DNA of 64,000 nucleotides from Eremochloa ophiuroides (lineage: Eukaryota > Streptophyta > Magnoliopsida > Poales > Poaceae), in the NCBI GenBank assembly GCA_038502445.1, contig JAHLJS010000006.1, positions 27,324,946-27,388,945 of the forward strand, in the 5' to 3' direction. The notes below the pieces were generated by a model that did no database searches, was not told the origin of the DNA, and saw only the letters and a list, made by a program, of their open reading frames with translations. How positions within the stretch are numbered: position 1 is the first letter of the stretch; the number at the start of each line of letters is the position of its first letter. Made by a program: the position numbers and the translations under genes. Below, piece by piece: positions 11,651 to 21,956 of this stretch.

Positions 11651-11805
11651 AGAGACAAAGGGCTATGCAAAATGAAAATAAAAAGGAAAGAAAAATGGAC
11701 ACAAGAGAGTCCATAGAAAAGAAAAGAAAAATATATGAGCAAGTCTAGGCTCTTGAATAAAGAAAGAAAAACTGATAGCCATGTCTCTAAAAAATTTATT
11801 AGAGA
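11651..11805 (+). other. candidate structured RNA block in B 3' region
   Basis: The outer arms AGAGAC (11651) and GGCTAT (11661) can pair with GTCTCT (11783) and ATAGCC (11775). Inside are purine tracts and two hairpins, each with an 8-nt loop: ATGGAC/GTCCAT (11695-11714) and ATGAGC/GCTCTT (11735-11754). Just downstream a third hairpin, TCTCTAA/TTAGAGA (11784-11805), also has an 8-nt loop and competes with the outer stem. Related blocks are in A and A'. Confidence 0.55.
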
Positions 11806-12368
11806 GATACAATTCCAAATAGAGGAGCACTATAGTTTATATTTTCCACACACTTGCACATCTTGATCTAAGGGCATGACACTTCTCTCTTTGGATCCAA
11901 GTTTTGACTCTAGAACATATGCAAAGTAAGTATGCTATATTCTTTCATTCCTACCTTAAGCTCCACATAAGCCATTTTTAGAAATAGGATGGTAAAGAGA
12001 AGACAACCTTTACTTTGTGCCTTGGTAAGGAATCATACACCATTTGAGAGACATGAGAGAACCATGTGAGGAACATTAAGTTTTCTTTTGCAAAACATTG
12101 TTAAAACCTCCAATATGAAACTTGCGAAGAATGAGAAAATTAGTGCTTAAGTTAAACTGTTCTGTCTCTCAACCACCACCTAAGGCAAAGGAAAGGTCAT
12201 TAGCCCCATAAAGAACTAAGGTAAAATGGGTGAATTTTTATAGCCAATTTTTCCATTCGAAAGAGAAGTATTTTGTCGTACACATGGTATTATTGAAACA
12301 TAAACATTGCAGTAACTCCTGATCCACCGAGGGTATGTTTAATTATTTGCTCGGGACGAGCAAAGATT

Positions 12369-12383
12369 AAGCTTGGAGGATCT
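12369..12383 (+). other. polypurine tract of B
   Basis: AAGCTTGGAGGATCT directly precedes the 3' LTR start TGTTGACGG at 12384. It is preceded by the inverted pair GCTCGGGACGAGC. Confidence 0.65.
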
Positions 12384-14137
12384 TGTTGACGGTGGATATA
12401 CCATAAAAATCCACATTCAAACACCATCAATAGGACTCGGTTTTGATGGAAGAACAACATAACATGAACATATTTTTATCAATAACTAGTTCCACTTGTA
12501 CTCTTAGCTTGTGAATGCAGGGAAGATCAGAACAGAACAATTTGGAGCACTTGGAGCCCAATGTGTTGGGTCGGCCGAACCACATTTTTGGGAACCAAGT
12601 CATCACACTTCAACAAATGACTCAAGATATCACTTAGGAGAGAGGAGAGTTCAGAGTGGACCCATGTGTGGGTCGGCCGACCCCACCATGGGGCCCACCT
12701 GGCTTTGGTGACATGGCAGGATCCGTGTGACACTCTACTCAGCTCAATTCCACCATCAGATCAACATGTGTTTCCATTCAATGGTGGAGAATCAAAGCAC
12801 ACGGATCAAGGCATAAAACAACACAATCAAGACAGAACCAGCACAAGGCAATACTCTATGACTAGTGGGGACCACACCTGGCTGGGCCCACCTATCATAG
12901 AGGGTCGGCCGACCCATCCCACGTGCCCAGCCAGGTCGGTTGGCCTCCACCGCCTTCTTGCATGTTTCACACGTGCTGGTCTCGTCGTTGCCGTTGATCT
13001 GAGGCGGTTATAAGGTCGGTTCATCCAAGGGCCAAGGTGGAAAGGCACATGGATCACTGACGTGGCACCCCTCCACTCTCCCCTATAAATAGAGGCTACA
13101 TCCACCCTCTCAAGACATGATTCATTCAAGATACAAGTGAAGAGTAGTGTAGTTTCACTTTTAGTAGTAGTTGTAGTCTAGTGTGGGAGTTAGAGTTGAG
13201 TCGAGCTGTGCTCGGGGTCTCCGGAGTCATCTACTGGAGAGTCTGGTATAGCTCTTGTATCTTTCTCTTTCTGTAATACTTATCTACTTTAATATATTAT
13301 TCCTGCTTTACTTTACTGAGTCTTTACTTAGTGCATTACTTTAATAAGTATTGTTGTGAGATATCAGATTACTTGGTCGGTTTGCATTAGATTGTGGTCC
13401 TGTAACCAGCTCACGTGTGTAGTTCATTGCCTATCATAGGGTGCTCTAGTTGCCTTGATCACTGCTAGAGTAGTAAGGCTTAGTGTAAGCGTGGTGCTTA
13501 GACTAGATCTTGCCTTTGAATGCCGCTTGTCACACAGATTGTTTGTGGGTGCTAGCAGGTGGTGACAGCCCTGTCTAGTCTTAGTATCCCTCCACATGTT
13601 TTAGGAAAGTTCTTAAAAGGTAGGCTCCCATAAGAGAGTAGGCGCTTCGGGTAGAGGTTATATCCTCTATTGTCTCGCACTACCCCCTACACACTGGAAG
13701 TAAGGCAGCAGTCTTATTGTACTTCGTCCATTTAATTGGATAGATCACAGGAGTAAAGTTTGAATCATAGGAAGCTTTCTCACTCGTTGTCCTCCCACCT
13801 AGCTACACTACACTAGTTATCTTTTAGTATTTCATTTGTTATCCTGGAATCATCACCTTCCTATCATACTTTGATTACCCCCTCTGCACTAGTTGTGCTA
13901 AGTTGAGATAGATTTAAGGATCTCCTTCTACTAACATTTCTAGCAATCGCTTTCCCTTGGGATAAAATAAATAACGATACCTTGGAATACTCTCGGGTGA
14001 AGTGCTACAGCGGTATATTCTGTACGCTTGCGGAATTATCCAATAGACATAAGAAATACCCTCAGGGCACTTCTGGCACCGTTATCAGAGATAGCCTAAC
14101 ACCCTGTCTCTGGTGGTTGCGCTAAGAAGTGTCAACA
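12384..14137 (+). mobile_element. element B 3' LTR
   Basis: A 1754-bp LTR, TGTTGACGG...GTGTCAACA, followed by the duplicated target CCTAC. It has exact GTCGGCCGACC palindromes at 12672 and 12904. The TATA-like CTATAAATAG is at 13083-13092. Confidence 0.9.
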
Positions 14138-14332
14138 CCTACATCTATCAAGCTTATGTGGAGCTCAGGTAGGGATAAGATAGCATACTTGCATTGCATA
14201 TATTGTAAAGTCAAAACAAGGATCCAAGGAGAAGACTGTCATAATCCTAGATCAAGATGTGCAAGTGTGTGGAAAATAATGGAATGTAGTGCTCCTTTAT
14301 TTGATAAGATCTCTCTCTACTTTATTTTATTT

Positions 14333-14434
14333 GAGACATGGCTAGTATTTTTTCTCTCTTTCTTTGGTTTTTTCTTTTTTTTTAAAGTAATGGACCTCCA
14401 TGTGTCCATTTTTTTAAAATAGCCTTTGTGTCTC
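14333..14434 (-). other. candidate structured RNA block in A 3' region
   Basis: On the minus strand GAGAC and GGCTA (14434-14420) can pair with TAGCC and GTCTC (14344-14333). The interior has A/G-rich tracts and one hairpin ATGGAC-8 nt-GTCCAT at 14390-14409. It corresponds to the first hairpin of B; the second is missing. Confidence 0.5.
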
Positions 14435-15312
14435 ATCTATTAAGTCATACTTAAAGAGATATTCTGAACTTTAAAGCATGGAGCATATTTATGATGGAGA
14501 TGGATGGCATGTTTTTGCGTACTTCTAGCGTAGAAGCAGCATGTGTATATGTGGCGTGTATGTGATCTTGGGACTATGACATAATTCTCAACTAGGGTCA
14601 ACAAGGTTTGACCAAACTCAACACAAGTACAAGTAGCGTATATAGAAGGGGTTTTGAACATGGTATGAACATATATGGCTTTGGTAGGGATTTTCTTACT
14701 ATTGAGGAGTAAGCGACACTATGGTTTTATGACAATTTCAAAAATAAATCTCTAAGCACTTTGAATAGAAAAGGTATGAATCATGAGCTAAGAACTATAT
14801 CACATTTGTCAACAACTAAGTCAATATGATATTCCTATCAAGATATGTGACCCACAAGTATAAGCATATGCAAGAATTAAACTTTGTGACGCTTCTACCC
14901 TTTAAATGTCATAAATCATGTCACTTTCTATTTTTAGATGCAAGTCTTTGTTTTATTTTTTATTTTATCTAAGGAAACATGTAAAAAGTAAGGATGAAAG
15001 AACAGAGGGGATTAGGAGTGGCAAACCAGTTAGGAGACATATAGTCGATGAGTGGATGCTGATTGGTGGGTCCAGAGGTCCTAGGTGGGGTCGGCCGACC
15101 CCACCATGGAGCTTCTGGCCACTCCGGTGATCACCATTGGAATCCTCACCTTTGAAGGTGCTCTTGCACTTGCATTTTTCTGTTTTGTGTTCATGTGCCC
15201 GTCACCCGACCTGCCTTTAAAGGCTTCTTGGTCCAGGTTTTGTCGAGCAGACGTGTCTCATTGTGAACATCACCGTGGTACGTTCAGAATTGTTCCTGAG
15301 TGTGTTGGGGAG

Positions 15313-15413
15313 GTCACCGACCTCCCCCCACACTTGGCTTGCTGCATACTGCATTAGAGAGACAAAGGAAATGTCACCGACCTCCCCCCACACTTGGCTT
15401 GCTGCATACTGCT
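15313..15413. repeat. direct duplication around an internal polypurine tract
   Basis: About 41 bp (GTCACCGACCTCCCCCCACACTT... to GCATACTGC) occurs at 15313-15353 and again, essentially identical, at 15373-15413, a 60-bp period. A' (45010-45040) and the copy near 22190 have single versions. Confidence 0.85.
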
Positions 15414-15767
15414 GGTGGCAACACTCCAGCAGAACCAAAATTTTATTAAACATAGGCACAAGTTACTAGGAAATAAACCTGACTAAGTGCCTTTCTTATT
15501 TGTGAAGAGATTTCTTTAAGATATCTAATGTGAAAAGTGGATGACCTCACACCCCATGGCCTTAGAGATACACTTCATCTTTGCACTATTGCTAATGCGA
15601 CGAGTGTAGAAGTTGTCTTCTAAATCCAAGTGAGCCATTTTCAACTCTGCTACTTGCTCCTCTAAGGCACTATTGTCGTTCCTAGATGTGGAAACCACAC
15701 AAAGGAACTTCTCCATGACACCCTTCTCGGTGCGGTCATCTTCAAAGTGCCTTGATGGCCCATTGAT

Positions 15768-15992
15768 TGTAACATCCCGGCTCAGGGCTTAATAGGATTG
15801 ATAGGATACTCATACCAACAAGTTGCAACTTCTTTTCCGGAAGCCCATCTGCAAAGAACTCCGAGGTTAAGCGAGCTTGGCCCTGGAGCGATGGGTGACC
15901 GACCGGGAAGTTCTTCCCGGGTGCGTATGAGTGAGGACAAATTGCGCAGAAAAGACTGGCGTCGGTCTGTGAGAGCAGTCTATAATCCGCCA
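15768..15992 (+). mobile_element. Cassandra TRIM LTR fragment
   Basis: It begins TGTAACATCCCGGCTCAGGG, the typical Cassandra LTR start, and contains a 5S-rRNA-like domain. The normal 3' end is missing: host-element sequence collinear with A' near 45560-45640 resumes by about 16030, so the copy is truncated and no second target duplication is seen. Cassandra elements are non-autonomous terminal-repeat retrotransposons in miniature whose LTRs carry 5S-derived sequence. Confidence 0.85.
15804..15932 (+). other. 5S-rRNA-like domain in Cassandra LTR with Pol III promoter boxes
   Basis: The stretch follows the order of plant 5S rRNA: GGATACTCATACCAACA, AGAACTCCGAGGTTAAGCG, GATGGGTGACC, GGGAAGTTCTTCCCGGG. 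The A-box-like part is at about 15864-15880 and the C-box GATGGGTGACC at about 15889-15900. It is a transposon-borne derivative, not a 5S gene: it is diverged, single-copy here, and lies in an LTR. Confidence 0.85.
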
Positions 15993-16283
15993 GGTGGTCT
16001 TTGGGGTGCTAGTGGAGTTTCGCTACTCACGCAATTACTTCTTCTCCTCGTATGTGAGCTGGGGAACAAACATCTTCCCTTGTCCCAACCCACCGCCAAT
16101 GACCTTGTGGTTCTTCATGAAAGGTGGGCGTCAAAGGCGTGTAGGGGCTGGTATACTCCGTAGGGCTCAACCTCAAGCACCTTGACCTCCATGGCGACCT
16201 TTAGGGTCTTGAAAAGTGATCTCTCGGATTGAAAGGGCCCTTACCAAATGAACAATGCCATTTTACTGGTGGGGGTCATGGTG

Positions 16284-16926
16284 GAGTCTCTCTTAGAGAC
16301 TTAGGAGGTACAGAGGAGGTTGGGAAACACTAGAGTTGGGATGAGGAGAAGTGGGAAGAAGAAGAAGTAGAGAAGGAGAGGTTAAAGGGAGGTGTGCCAA
16401 CATTCTCCCCATCCGAATTCGCGAGAGTTTGAGGAGGGAGCATCAGGGGGATGTTAGCACAACGTTCTGGAGCGAAAAGATCAGGCACGGGAGCCCAAGT
16501 ATGGGTTGCCCGACCCCTATCTGGTAGAACCAGACCAGGCAGAGCTAGCCCAAGGCTCTCTGAACTCTCCTCAATGGATTTCAGGAATGCTGGCTCAGGT
16601 TATGTGTCAAACCCAGGTCGGCCGACCCTCCTGGATGGTTTAGAGCGAACGTGTTTTGGATTTAGGCTTCCCTCGAGGCAAGAAATGGTTTGCCAAAACT
16701 TGGCCACAAAAAGTGGGTCGCCTGACCCATGTTTGGAGGCTTCTTGGGCCCAGTTTTGACATGGAGACTAGTCTAATTATGTGCATTCTAGACTAGTGCT
16801 CAAACCATAAAGAAGTAAAGACATATAGATTTTAGTTGTGTCAAATCATTGTCAAGGATAAATTCTAGCATGCCAACTTCTTTTTCAATGGTTCATGTTC
16901 TTGGAAAACTCTAAGAGGGTGGCCAT
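16284..16926 (-). mobile_element. element A spacer between downstream ORF and integrase remnant
   Basis: No gene. Corresponds to 46042-46681 of A'. It carries an exact GTCGGCCGACC at 16617 and diverged copies (GTTGCCCGACCCC near 16501, GGGTCGCCTGACCC near 16712). Confidence 0.6.
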
Positions 16927-17190
16927 TTACCTTAAAGATGATGCCGTCGTTATCTTAAGGTGTGACGACACCATGAGTTGCATCTTTGGTTGCGAGGAAT
17001 GGCCCTTGCCATTTGCTTCTAAGTTTTTCTTGGCCAAATGACTTGACCCTTGAGTTGAACACATGTGGTTGTCTCCATGAATGATCTTTACCCACCAAGA
17101 TGTTGATGTTTTGGCTGCATGGGTTAGTCCAAAAGTGCAACCAAGTTCTATGCAAGTATATTTTGATTCAATAATCAAGCTTAACACCAT
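16927..17190 (-). pseudogene. pol: integrase C-terminal remnant of element A
   Basis: On the minus strand a decayed frame keeps the order FNSRVK, FGQEKLRSKWQGP and AT-H-GVVT, matching FNSRVKLFGHGKLRSKWEGP and MHGAVTLQDDDGS in A' (46682-47020). Only the C-terminal tail of integrase is left. To the right, where the catalytic core, RNase H and RT should follow, the sequence changes to AT-rich noncoding DNA. Confidence 0.7.
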
Positions 17191-18123
17191 GTCATGTTTG
17201 ATTAAGGTAGTCTATTTAACCTAAGCACCATGCTTAATTTAAAAAGAATATGGAGGTATGATCAATTCATACAACCAAACTGAAAGGTCCTTGTTTGGTT
17301 TTGGTAATTGAATGACAACTTAGGTGGACTAATATATGTCTAAGTGTTGATTACACAGGTGATTAGTCCACAGGTACATGTGTGTGAGCAACTATGCCAT
17401 GGAGGTGGATATGGCGTGTTGAGTGTTGCTTAGCTCATACATATGGAGATGAAGGAGCTAAACGCATGAGACATGACATGGAGTCATGTGGCTAGGTGGA
17501 GAAGATCAAGACGAGGCTTCGCGTCGACGGACCGGTTGCAAGTGTGAAGGGCAAGTCGGGTGATGGCTTGGCGCCGATGGACCAACGCAACGGTGAAGAG
17601 CAAGCAAGTCAAGGATCGATGAACCAAAAGCCATGTGATGATATGAAGTGGATCATATCATTCATGAGGTGTTGGTGCATGTGTTGCATTGGCATCGATG
17701 GTGTCGGAGACGGTGATGAAGACGGTGATCGAAATGGAAAGCGCAAGGCAAAGGTATAACCTAGGGCATTTTCATTTCACCGGTCTAAGGTTGATTAGAG
17801 AAGTGCTTGACCGGATTTAGGATAGATGGCCGTACTATCAAGAGGGGCAAACTTGTTTGCATATCGGTCATCTAGTGCCACTTGAGTGATCTAACTTGCA
17901 TACGTTGCTAGGATCGAGTGGCGTGGTGAAAAGAGTGAAAAATCCTTTGAAAAATGTTTGTGAAAAGCTAACACACATGCACATGAGGTGTACACTTGTT
18001 GGTGTTAGCACTTTTGCAAAGGTGAAAGTGTTTGGAGGTGGTGTTGTGAGGTAGAGAGGGTGTGGTTCTCTCTCTTCCTCCTGCCGAGCTTGCGAGGCAG
18101 GATTCGGAGGTTTTCGGCGAAGT

Positions 18124-18650
18124 CTCGAGAGCGTCGGACGCTAAGGCCAGGGGGCGTCGGGCCATGGGTTCGGTCCGACGGCCTGCCCTTGTCTTCTGTG
18201 CTGTGGTGCGAGCGTCGGACGCTGTCTGCAGTGACAGCGTCGGACCATCCTCGTGCGTCCGACGGTGTTTGGCCTGTGAGCGTCAGACGCTGAAGTTTGT
18301 GGGCGTCGGACTTTTGTCCGAGCGTCCGACGGTGCAGATCGCGCGAGAGCTGACACGTGGCGAGCTCTGAGAGCGTCGGACTCTTGGGTTTAGTCCGACG
18401 GCGAGCGTCGGACGACCGTCCGACGGTTTTCAGCGCTCGGGGAGCTCTCTGGAAGCGTCGGACCGTGGAGTTCGTTGGTCCGACGGTGTTCCGTCCGACG
18501 GTGAGCTGAAGCGCAGAAAGTTAGCCGTTGTGATCCAACGTTCGACTTCAAACGGCTAGTGACACGTGGCGGCTATCGGGAGCGTCGGACCGTGGACATT
18601 GGTCCGACGGTGGCGCGCTGGTTCGGTCCGACGGTCGGTCCGACGGCCGT
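18124..18650 (+). repeat. CGTCGGAC/GTCCGACG motif array in solo LTR 1
   Basis: About twenty copies of CGTCGGAC or GTCCGACG in 530 bp, in both orientations, some back to back (GCGTCGGACGACCGTCCGACGG at about 18404-18425 is a near-palindrome). The array ends about 35 bp before the TATA-like box. Confidence 0.9.
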
Positions 18651-18683
18651 TTTCAGTTGGCAACGGCTCTTTTGAGCTGAGGG

Positions 18684-18692
18684 CTATAAATA
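18684..18692 (+). promoter_or_regulatory. TATA-like box of solo LTR 1
   Basis: CTATAAATAGAGGG follows the motif array and marks the likely U3/R boundary region. Confidence 0.6.
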
Positions 18693-19741
18693 GAGGGTTG
18701 TGGCCGGCTGTTGGAGGTGTCTTGCACCTTGGGAATGTGTCTCCCTTGTTTGTGCATGGCTTAGTGCTCTTCAACTCACTTGTGCTCATAGAATTCACAT
18801 TCGAGAAGTGAGTAATCAATCGATAGTGCGTTGCATTGAGAGATTGCATCGTGTGGCACTAGGTGATCGAGTTGCAAGCCGGTGGTGCTTGTTACTCTTG
18901 GAGGTCGCCACCTCCTAGACGGCTTGGTGGCGAGAGGCTCCGTGGAAGCAAGTAAGAAGATTGTGCTTAGCTCCGGAGAAGCTTTGTGAGGGGTTGGAGC
19001 TCACCCCGCGGGAGATCGCAAAGAGCATCGCTAGTAGAGCGAGACGTGAAGAGCGACAAGTGGTCCGGCCGAGTCAAGTGCTAGAGCTTGTGGTAAGCAC
19101 TCCACGTGGGAGAGTGTGACTTGCGGGTCACCACTAGCAAGAGGACCGGCGGCAACCTTGGAGCTTGTCTCAACGGAGGACGTAGCTTGTGGCGACAAGT
19201 GAACCTCCGGGAAATAAATCACCGCGTCAACATCTTCCCATCCTTCGCGGTGGTTTGCTCCCTTCTACACAAGTTATTTATATTGTGCATTACTTTATTT
19301 GTGTAGTTGTAGTTGCTCTTGTGAGACCGGTTAGCTTGTGTAGCTTGCAACTCATCTTCTTAGCTTGTGTAGCTTAGAAGTAGTTCTCACTTAGTTTGTG
19401 TAGCTAAAGTGAGTTGCGCTCTTTGATTTGGATTGTGTATCCTTGTCATTGAGCAAGTAGTGAGCTTAGGTGCTTAGTGCGTTTTTGCTTGCTAGTTAAT
19501 AGGAGTTTCCCCGGTGCTTAGAGTACTAGCGCTTAGGTTTGTGTGATCTTGCGCTAGAACGGTTTAGGGAAGCTCAAGCTAGACTTGCACCTTTGCTTCT
19601 CGTTAGGATCTTTGGCAAGGTGTTTAGAGTCTTAGTTAGAGGGGTGAATTGTCGCTAGAACCGATTAGGTTTTATTCCGCTGCGATTAGTTGTTATAAAG
19701 GACTATTCACCCCCCCTCTAGTCCGCCATCTCGACCCTACA

Positions 19742-19978
19742 CAAACCCAAGCATACTAGCATAAAATAGAAGCATGAGATGATATACAAAATTCATTCAA
19801 TTAGGGAAAAAAGCTCGAGTGTGAAGCCAAGGAGCATTTTTCATTTTGCTTTAAAAGAGACAGGCAATTATAAAAGAAATGCACCAAACCAGAGGGAGGG
19901 AAGGTGACAAACCAGACAAGGAATGTCTCAAGGGAGTGGATGTTGACTGGTGGGCTCAGGGGTCCATGGTGAGGTCGG
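19742..19978 (-). mobile_element. element A remnant between two solo LTRs
   Basis: Noncoding. It resembles the 3' noncoding region of A and A' (ending with the GGTCGG half of a palindrome) and continues at 21957. No gene. Confidence 0.6.
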
Positions 19979-21956
19979 TGAAAGGACCGTATAGGCTAGA
20001 GGGGGGGTGAATAGCCTATTAAAAATTCTAGCAAAATACTAGGCCACAAGTTAGAAGTTTAAGCAAGCGAGACAAAGCGCTACCTCTAGACTATTCTATG
20101 CAAGCCACCTATCAAGATATGCTACTCACAAATATAAGCACTCAATACGCAAGAAACCAACTCCTCCGTTCCTAAGGAGATGGCACCTAAACAAGTAGTA
20201 AGCGCAAGGAAGAAAGATCGAGTGGATTATACCAATGGGCTTGATTGAAGTCAAGTCCGCACGCCGTGAAGACCAATCACCGGGAGATATCCAATATGAA
20301 AACCAAGAGATCAAACCCAATAGAATACCAGAAAGAAAAAAGTCCACTCGATGGTGGAGAAGATAAAGAACACTCGATTTTTTACCGAGGTTCACGTGAT
20401 CGCCGTCACGCTACTCCTCGTTGTGACACCAGTCTTCCTTGGTGGATTGCGAGCTAGGCTTCACACGCCAATCCCTCACCGGGAGCCGCTCACCAACACA
20501 AGAGAAGTGGCTATCAACCATGAGCAATCCATTAGAGATGGTTTTGGCACTCCGCCGAGGATAACCACAAAACCTCTCACAATCAATCAGCTCGGTGTGG
20601 GCTTGAACAATCACCAATCAACCTCACACCGGAATCACCTCCAAGCCGCTAGGGACACGGCAATGTCCCAAGAGAATAAGAACTCAGCCTTGGCTTGCTC
20701 TCAAGTGCTCTAGAATGCAGATCACTAAGCAATGATGCACTTGAGGATCACTCAACTCTAATGGATGAACAAGAGATGATCAAAAGAGTGAGTGGGAGGC
20801 TTAGGATACTCATAAAGAGTATGCAAATGATTCAAGTGTGCAAGAGTTATCACCAAGTGACCAGGGAATGAGTATAAATACCCCTAAGTGCAATCCTAGC
20901 CATTACCCACTGAAAAACAGCCGTTAACACACTTTTTGGGGCGTCGGACCGACCGTTGGACTGGTTCCATCAGACCAATCCTTCGCGTCCGACGCTCGGA
21001 TGGCTGCCACGTGTCAACTCTCGTTCAACTTCAACCGCTGGAACTCAATGGCTACTTCTCGCGCCGTTTTCCCAACCGTCGGACGCTCAAGCCGATGGTC
21101 CGACACGCGCACTGCTCCAGGCGTCGGATCGTCTGACTCTCACAGTCGAGACACAGCTCGGCCACCATCGGACTCTCGCGAAGTTAGCCGTCGGATCAAT
21201 GATCATCACGGTCCGACGCTTTCAGAGAGGTTGCAACTCGCTCAAAACCGTCAGACTCCAGTCCGACGCTCGCCGTCGGACGAAGCTCTAGCGTCCGATG
21301 CTCTCCCAAACGCCACGCGTCACGCCGACACTGCTCGGCACCGTCGAACTGAAGTGGGCAATGGTCCGACACTCGTAAAACGAGCGTCCGACGCTCTCCA
21401 ATGGCCAGAACTAGGGTTAGGCGTCGGACTCTGGACAATAGTCCGACGCTGCCCCTGCTAACAGTCCGACGCTCACTTCTCAGGGTTTTTCAAGTCTATT
21501 TCTCACCCCTTGCTTCTATGTGCTAACACTCAAGGTCTTCAACACTTGTGCACAGTGTGTTAGCATTTTGCAAACATTTTTCAAGGGTTTCTAACTTTGA
21601 TCTCTAGGTTGTGTTAGTTCAATGCAAATGAAATGCAACCTAGAGCACTTGAAGGTAATCCAACACTCGTTCTCCCCTTAATAGCGACTATCTATCCTAA
21701 ATGTGAACATACCCACTAGGTGTCTTGTTCACCAAAAGGAAAACCTATTTGAATTATACCTTTGCCTTCATGCCTTTGTTTAACACTTGATCACCTCACT
21801 TCTTGTTCACTTGATCCATGGTAGAGCCATCTTGATCAACATAGTCTCCTAGGCTCCACACTCCATGGTTTGACTAACCTAAACCTTGCCATCACTTAGC
21901 AACTTAGGTTAGTCCTTAGAATGTCATTAATTATCAAAACCAAACTAGGGCTTTCA
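19979..21956 (-). mobile_element. Sirevirus-like solo LTR 2
   Basis: 1978 bp. On the minus strand it starts TGAAAGCCCTAGTTTGG and ends CTATACGGTCCTTTCA. The perfect target duplication GTCGG is at 19974-19978 and 21957-21961. No internal region or partner LTR remains. It has the CGTCGGAC array at about 20940-21475. The insertion split a GGTCGGCCGACC palindrome of element A. Confidence 0.93.
20940..21475 (-). repeat. CGTCGGAC/GTCCGACG motif array in solo LTR 2
   Basis: About fifteen exact or near copies in both orientations, followed (on the minus strand) by a TATTTATAC box at about 20870. Same layout as in solo LTR 1. Confidence 0.85.

Larger units (their letters stand above)
10972..12383 (+). 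mobile_element. 3' noncoding region of element B
   Basis: No gene. It opens with an internal purine tract (CAAGCTTGGGGGAGA, about 10989-11004) followed by its near-complement TCTCTCCCCC, so it can fold. It contains the conserved folded block described separately (11651-11805). It ends with an inverted pair around 12349-12366 and the terminal purine tract. Parts (11490-11640) match the reverse strand of element A near 14440-14660, which shows common descent. Confidence 0.75.
3812..14137 (+). mobile_element. Athila-like element B, complete ends, lacks RT/RNase H/integrase
   Basis: Paired LTRs (3812-5533 and 12384-14137) are flanked by a perfect 5-bp duplication CCTAC (3807-3811, 14138-14142). 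A tRNA-Asp primer site follows the 5' LTR and a polypurine tract precedes the 3' LTR. Inside are a broken gag-protease region, a long noncoding stretch and a broken ATHILA-type ORF. Nothing like reverse transcriptase, RNase H or integrase is present in any frame. The LTR is clearly related to that of A and A', so B looks like a non-autonomous relative that depended on such elements for movement. LTR differences are roughly 3% by eye. Confidence 0.88.
14138..15524 (-). mobile_element. 3' noncoding region of element A (resumed after B)
   Basis: Collinear with A' at about 43860-45200: the joint CCTACATCTATC matches 43855 on. It contains the folded block (14333-14434), a GTCGGCCGACC palindrome (15090) and two C-rich tracts CCTCCCCCCACACTTGG that read on the minus strand as internal polypurine tracts. 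No gene is visible. Confidence 0.7.
15525..16283 (-). pseudogene. downstream ORF remnant of element A (coiled-coil type), split by Cassandra
   Basis: The product is unknown. On the minus strand the former start is near 16280 (M-T-P-T-S-K, compare M-A-P-T-S-K at 46041 in A'). The C-terminal part at 15716-15525 reads NSALEEQVAELKMAHLDLED, a heptad-like stretch that matches KTVSELRMAHLDLEN in A'. Stops, frameshifts and the Cassandra piece at 15768-15992 break it. The position after integrase is that of the env-like ORF of Athila elements, but no membrane segment is visible. Confidence 0.6.
17281..19741 (+). mobile_element. Sirevirus-like solo LTR 1
   Basis: A 2461-bp LTR starting TGAAAGGTCCTTGTTTGG and ending TCGACCCTACA. 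The perfect 5-bp target duplication CAAAC lies on both sides (17276-17280 and 19742-19746), with no second LTR or internal sequence, so it is a solo LTR left by recombination between the two LTRs of a full element. It has the family traits CACCCCCCCTCTAG near the 3' end, a CGTCGGAC motif array and a TATA box. It is a different subfamily from the LTRs at 19979 and 38184. Confidence 0.93.

Noticed and set aside
15804..15932. A true 5S rRNA gene
   Set aside because: It lies within a Cassandra LTR, diverges from 5S rRNA at many positions and is not in a tandem array.
18124..18650. CRISPR-like repeat array
   Set aside because: The repeats are 8-mers in both orientations with irregular spacing, in a eukaryotic LTR; no cas genes.
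20936..21461. Overlapping open frames in the motif arrays of Sirevirus LTRs
   Set aside because: The CG-rich repeats avoid stops in several frames at once, giving spurious frames rich in RRT/SDA repeats.
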